Positions 3,222 to 5,421 of a stretch of 5,421 nucleotides of DNA are shown in pieces. Source of the DNA: an uncultured Oscillospiraceae bacterium. Its GTDB lineage: Bacteria; Bacillota; Clostridia; Oscillospirales; Oscillospiraceae. Each line of letters opens with the position of its first letter. Position 1 is the first letter of the stretch. Both the position numbers and the translations under genes were made by a program. The notes under the pieces are model-generated. The model was not told the origin of the DNA. It worked only from the letters and a program-made list of their open reading frames with translations, and ran no database searches. The stretch is from the NCBI GenBank assembly GCA_934643765.1, contig CAKUCT010000129.1, positions 1 to 5,421 on the forward strand, written 5' to 3'.

Positions 3222-5421
3222 ATGAAGAACTTCAAAAAGGTTCTTGCGCTGGTTCTGGTTCTGGCAACCCTGATGGGTTTCGCAACCGTCGCCGGCGCAG
3301 CGTATAAGGATGAGAAAGACATCAACGCTGACTATAGCGAAGCTGTCAAGGTTCTCAACCTTATCGAAACGATGCAGGGCTATCCCGATGGGAACTTCAA
3401 GCCGACTGCAACGATCACCCGTGAAGAGGCTGCTAAGCTGATCGCGATCTTTGACAACAAGGATAGCGACATCAAGACTTACTACACCTCTGTTAACCCC
3501 TTTGCCGATGAAAAGGGCCGCTGGGGCGAGTCCTACGTTGGTTACGGCTATCGCGCTGGCATCATCGCCGGCATGAACGCCACCACCTTCGCTCCCACTG
3601 CGAACGTCACCGGCACCCAGTTCCTGAAGATGGCTCTGGTTACCCTGGGCTACGATCAGGAAGCCGAAGGCTTTGTCGGCGCGTCCTGGGCTGTTAACGT
3701 TCTGGCTCTGGCCAAGAAGCTCGGTCTGACCGACAACCTGGCTGACGGCTGGAAGGCTGACGCTGCTCTGACCCGTCAGGAAGCTGCTCAGATCCTGCTC
3801 GACACGCTGCAGTGCGAGACCGTGGAATACGGCACCGAGTTCAAGGCTCCGAAGAACCCCGTTTGGGCTACCAGCACCAATGGCGACAAGTCCTGGACTG
3901 GCTACTGGCTCGATGGCAAGTTCTACATCACTGTTGCTGGCGCTTGCAGCACTGGCAACAAGCTGTACAAGGACTTTGATCTGGACAAGACCGTCTCTAC
4001 CGACGCGTTCTTCCGTCCGCAGACCAAGTGGATCCTTGACAAGAACAACAATAAGACTGTTGAAGTCATGGACGCTCCGAAGGCTACCTTCACCAAGGCT
4101 TTCAACGCTTGCGACCTGCTGGTTGCTCTTGGCATCCCCGAGACTGACCGCAAGACCGAAATCGCAATCGACGCTGTCTACTGCGATGGTGAGCTTGATC
4201 AGTACAGTGCTCTGCAGAACAACAACGCCACCAAAAAGACTGGCGCTTATACCTACAAGGCTGATGGCACAACCGATGGCTTTACTTGGAACAAGGAGGC
4301 TGACTCCTATGTTTGGAGCCATGACTACAGCGCTTGCAACAAGGCCAAGGAATATTCCCATGGCGCACAGGGCGTTCTGACTCAGGTCTTCCAGGTTGGT
4401 AAGGTTGACAATGTCAAGCATTACGTTGTTGTCTCCATCGAAACTTGGCTCGGCAAGGTCGACTCTGTTGACACCAAGAGCACTTCTCGCGACAACCACA
4501 CCAAGACCAACGGCTCCGTTGACATCATTCCGTATCTGAATAACTACAACAATGCTGATGCGACGAAGAAGGAAATGTCCGAGAACAACAAGGCGTTCTG
4601 CCTCGACTACGAAGGCCATTGCGCTTCCGTTGCTGGCATGGTCGACAACAAGGTTCTGTCCTATGACGATCCCGACGGCCTGACCAAGGGCGACTATGTC
4701 CTGTTCAACTACTCCCTGCGTTATGTTAACGACAACCAGGACAAGGGCCGTGAAGGCATCCAGGACGTCGAAGTCACCACTGGCAAGGAAGGCCGCCTGA
4801 ACGGCTTCAAGTTCGGCTCCGTTGCTTCTAACCCGTCCGAGACCCGTGTCGACGGCGAGTTCATCAAGGACGCTGTCCACTTCCACCTGAACTACAACAC
4901 CTCGAAGTCCACTGAGTACGGCACCTACACCTTCTTCTATGACGCTTACGGCAACGTGATCGGCATGAAGGACGCTGCTGATACCTCCAAGTACGGCGTC
5001 ATCGACATCGCTTGGATGACCTTCGAAAACAAGGGCACCGCTGTCCTCAACGCTGACGTTGTCGGCCTCGATGCTAAGACCAGCACTGGCACCATCAAGA
5101 AGTTCGCTTCTATCGATAGCTACATCGACGAGGCTAATTCTTCTATCGCTACTGACTCTGCAGCAGCTACCAAGGACAACAAGCTTGCTTACTATGTCGC
5201 GGAAGCTCTGTACTGGTACACCAACGGCGAAAGCCGCAAGGACTTCGCAAAGGCCTACGATCATCTGTTCAAGATCTCCGTCAACAGCAGCAATGAGTTC
5301 ACGCTGAAGGTTCCGGCTAACGTGACCTACATTGCACAGAACGATGAGGACAATGCTCCTGCGGCCAAGACTAAGATCGTGAAGGGCAAACCCATTGTTT
5401 ACGGTCTGAACACCACCACTG
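3222..5421 (+). CDS. Secreted SLH-domain (S-layer-like) surface protein, 3' end beyond the window
   Basis: 733 codons are visible with no stop. AGGAGG lies 8 nt before the ATG. Residues 1-26 are a signal peptide (lysine-rich start, hydrophobic core, cleavage after AGA). Residues ~27-78 form an S-layer homology domain with GYPDGNFKP (53-61) and TREE (66-69). Residues ~92-144 form a second, with FADEKGRW, AGIIAGM and a degenerate TGTQ in place of the TRxE motif. Residues ~151-196 form a third, with LGLTDNLADGW and TRQE (184-187). Three SLH domains bind pyruvylated or related cell-wall polysaccharide in characterised Firmicutes. The remaining >530 residues, rich in Asp, Lys, Asn and Tyr, show no domain I recognise. 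Codon choice is extremely biased (Lys almost always AAG, Asn AAC), as in very highly expressed genes, and fits an abundant surface-layer protein. It is a single gene with its own promoter. Confidence 0.92.
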   Translation, partial: MKNFKKVLALVLVLATLMGFATVAGAAYKDEKDINADYSEAVKVLNLIETMQGYPDGNFKPTATITREEAAKLIAIFDNKDSDIKTYYTSVNPFADEKGRWGESYVGYGYRAGIIAGMNATTFAPTANVTGTQFLKMALVTLGYDQEAEGFVGASWAVNVLALAKKLGLTDNLADGWKADAALTRQEAAQILLDTLQCETVEYGTEFKAPKNPVWATSTNGDKSWTGYWLDGKFYITVAGACSTGNKLYKDFDLDKTVSTDAFFRPQTKWILDKNNNKTVEVMDAPKATFTKAFNACDLLVALGIPETDRKTEIAIDAVYCDGELDQYSALQNNNATKKTGAYTYKADGTTDGFTWNKEADSYVWSHDYSACNKAKEYSHGAQGVLTQVFQVGKVDNVKHYVVVSIETWLGKVDSVDTKSTSRDNHTKTNGSVDIIPYLNNYNNADATKKEMSENNKAFCLDYEGHCASVAGMVDNKVLSYDDPDGLTKGDYVLFNYSLRYVNDNQDKGREGIQDVEVTTGKEGRLNGFKFGSVASNPSETRVDGEFIKDAVHFHLNYNTSKSTEYGTYTFFYDAYGNVIGMKDAADTSKYGVIDIAWMTFENKGTAVLNADVVGLDAKTSTGTIKKFASIDSYIDEANSSIATDSAAATKDNKLAYYVAEALYWYTNGESRKDFAKAYDHLFKISVNSSNEFTLKVPANVTYIAQNDEDNAPAAKTKIVKGKPIVYGLNTTT

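Noticed and set aside
3219..5264. Minus-strand open frame of 681 codons opposite the SLH gene
   Set aside because: It has no ribosome binding site or family resemblance and mirrors the strict codon bias of the plus-strand gene, which removes reverse-strand stops. It is a shadow.

Overview
The window looks like chromosomal DNA from a moderately GC-rich, low-spore-cassette Clostridia-type Firmicute, most likely a gut Oscillospirales member. The support is strong AGGAGG ribosome binding sites, sigma-A promoters, a BMP-family lipoprotein with a Firmicute-style lipobox, an SLH-domain surface protein, and Firmicute-style miniature hydrophobic toxin ORFs. The taxon is an inference from gene style, not from a marker gene.

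Layout. Positions 2-103 hold the 3' end of an unrecognised gene. 197-1399 is a BMP/PnrA-type substrate-binding lipoprotein with its own promoter (120-148), a 5' hairpin and a very strong terminator (1408-1443). 1512-1952 is ribose-5-phosphate isomerase B (RpiB). 1957-2770 is a dense non-coding-looking block that I read as two type I toxin-antitoxin-like modules plus an orphan antitoxin copy. 2771-3221 is intergenic DNA full of hairpins, ending in the promoter of the last gene. 3222 to the window end is the N-terminal 733 codons of a secreted SLH-domain (S-layer-like) protein that runs off the edge.

The central block is the notable part. Module A has a minus-strand 28-residue single-helix peptide (2157-2071) driven by a near-consensus extended -10 promoter. 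A ~93-nt plus-strand RNA faces it, driven by a perfect TTGACA/TATAAT promoter starting 4 nt after the rpiB stop. The two transcripts converge on one hairpin (2043-2075) that contains the peptide's stop codon. Module B is the mirror image: a plus-strand 29-residue 'putative holin-like toxin' peptide (2430-2519) faced by a ~92-nt minus-strand RNA, again converging on a hairpin (2511-2553) that contains the stop codon. The two peptides are transcribed divergently around a 28-bp palindrome (2270-2297). A second, toxin-less copy of the module B RNA, with its own TTGACA/TATACT promoter and terminator, lies at 2643-2770. Both toxin leaders can fold a hairpin over the Shine-Dalgarno sequence. All the RNAs start with related leader elements, so each toxin gene sits between inverted leader arms.

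The layout matches the TxpA/RatA and BsrG/SR4 class of type I systems (known family behaviour). The assignment here rests on promoters, hairpins and peptide character read from the sequence. Toxicity, RNA ends and regulation are inferred.
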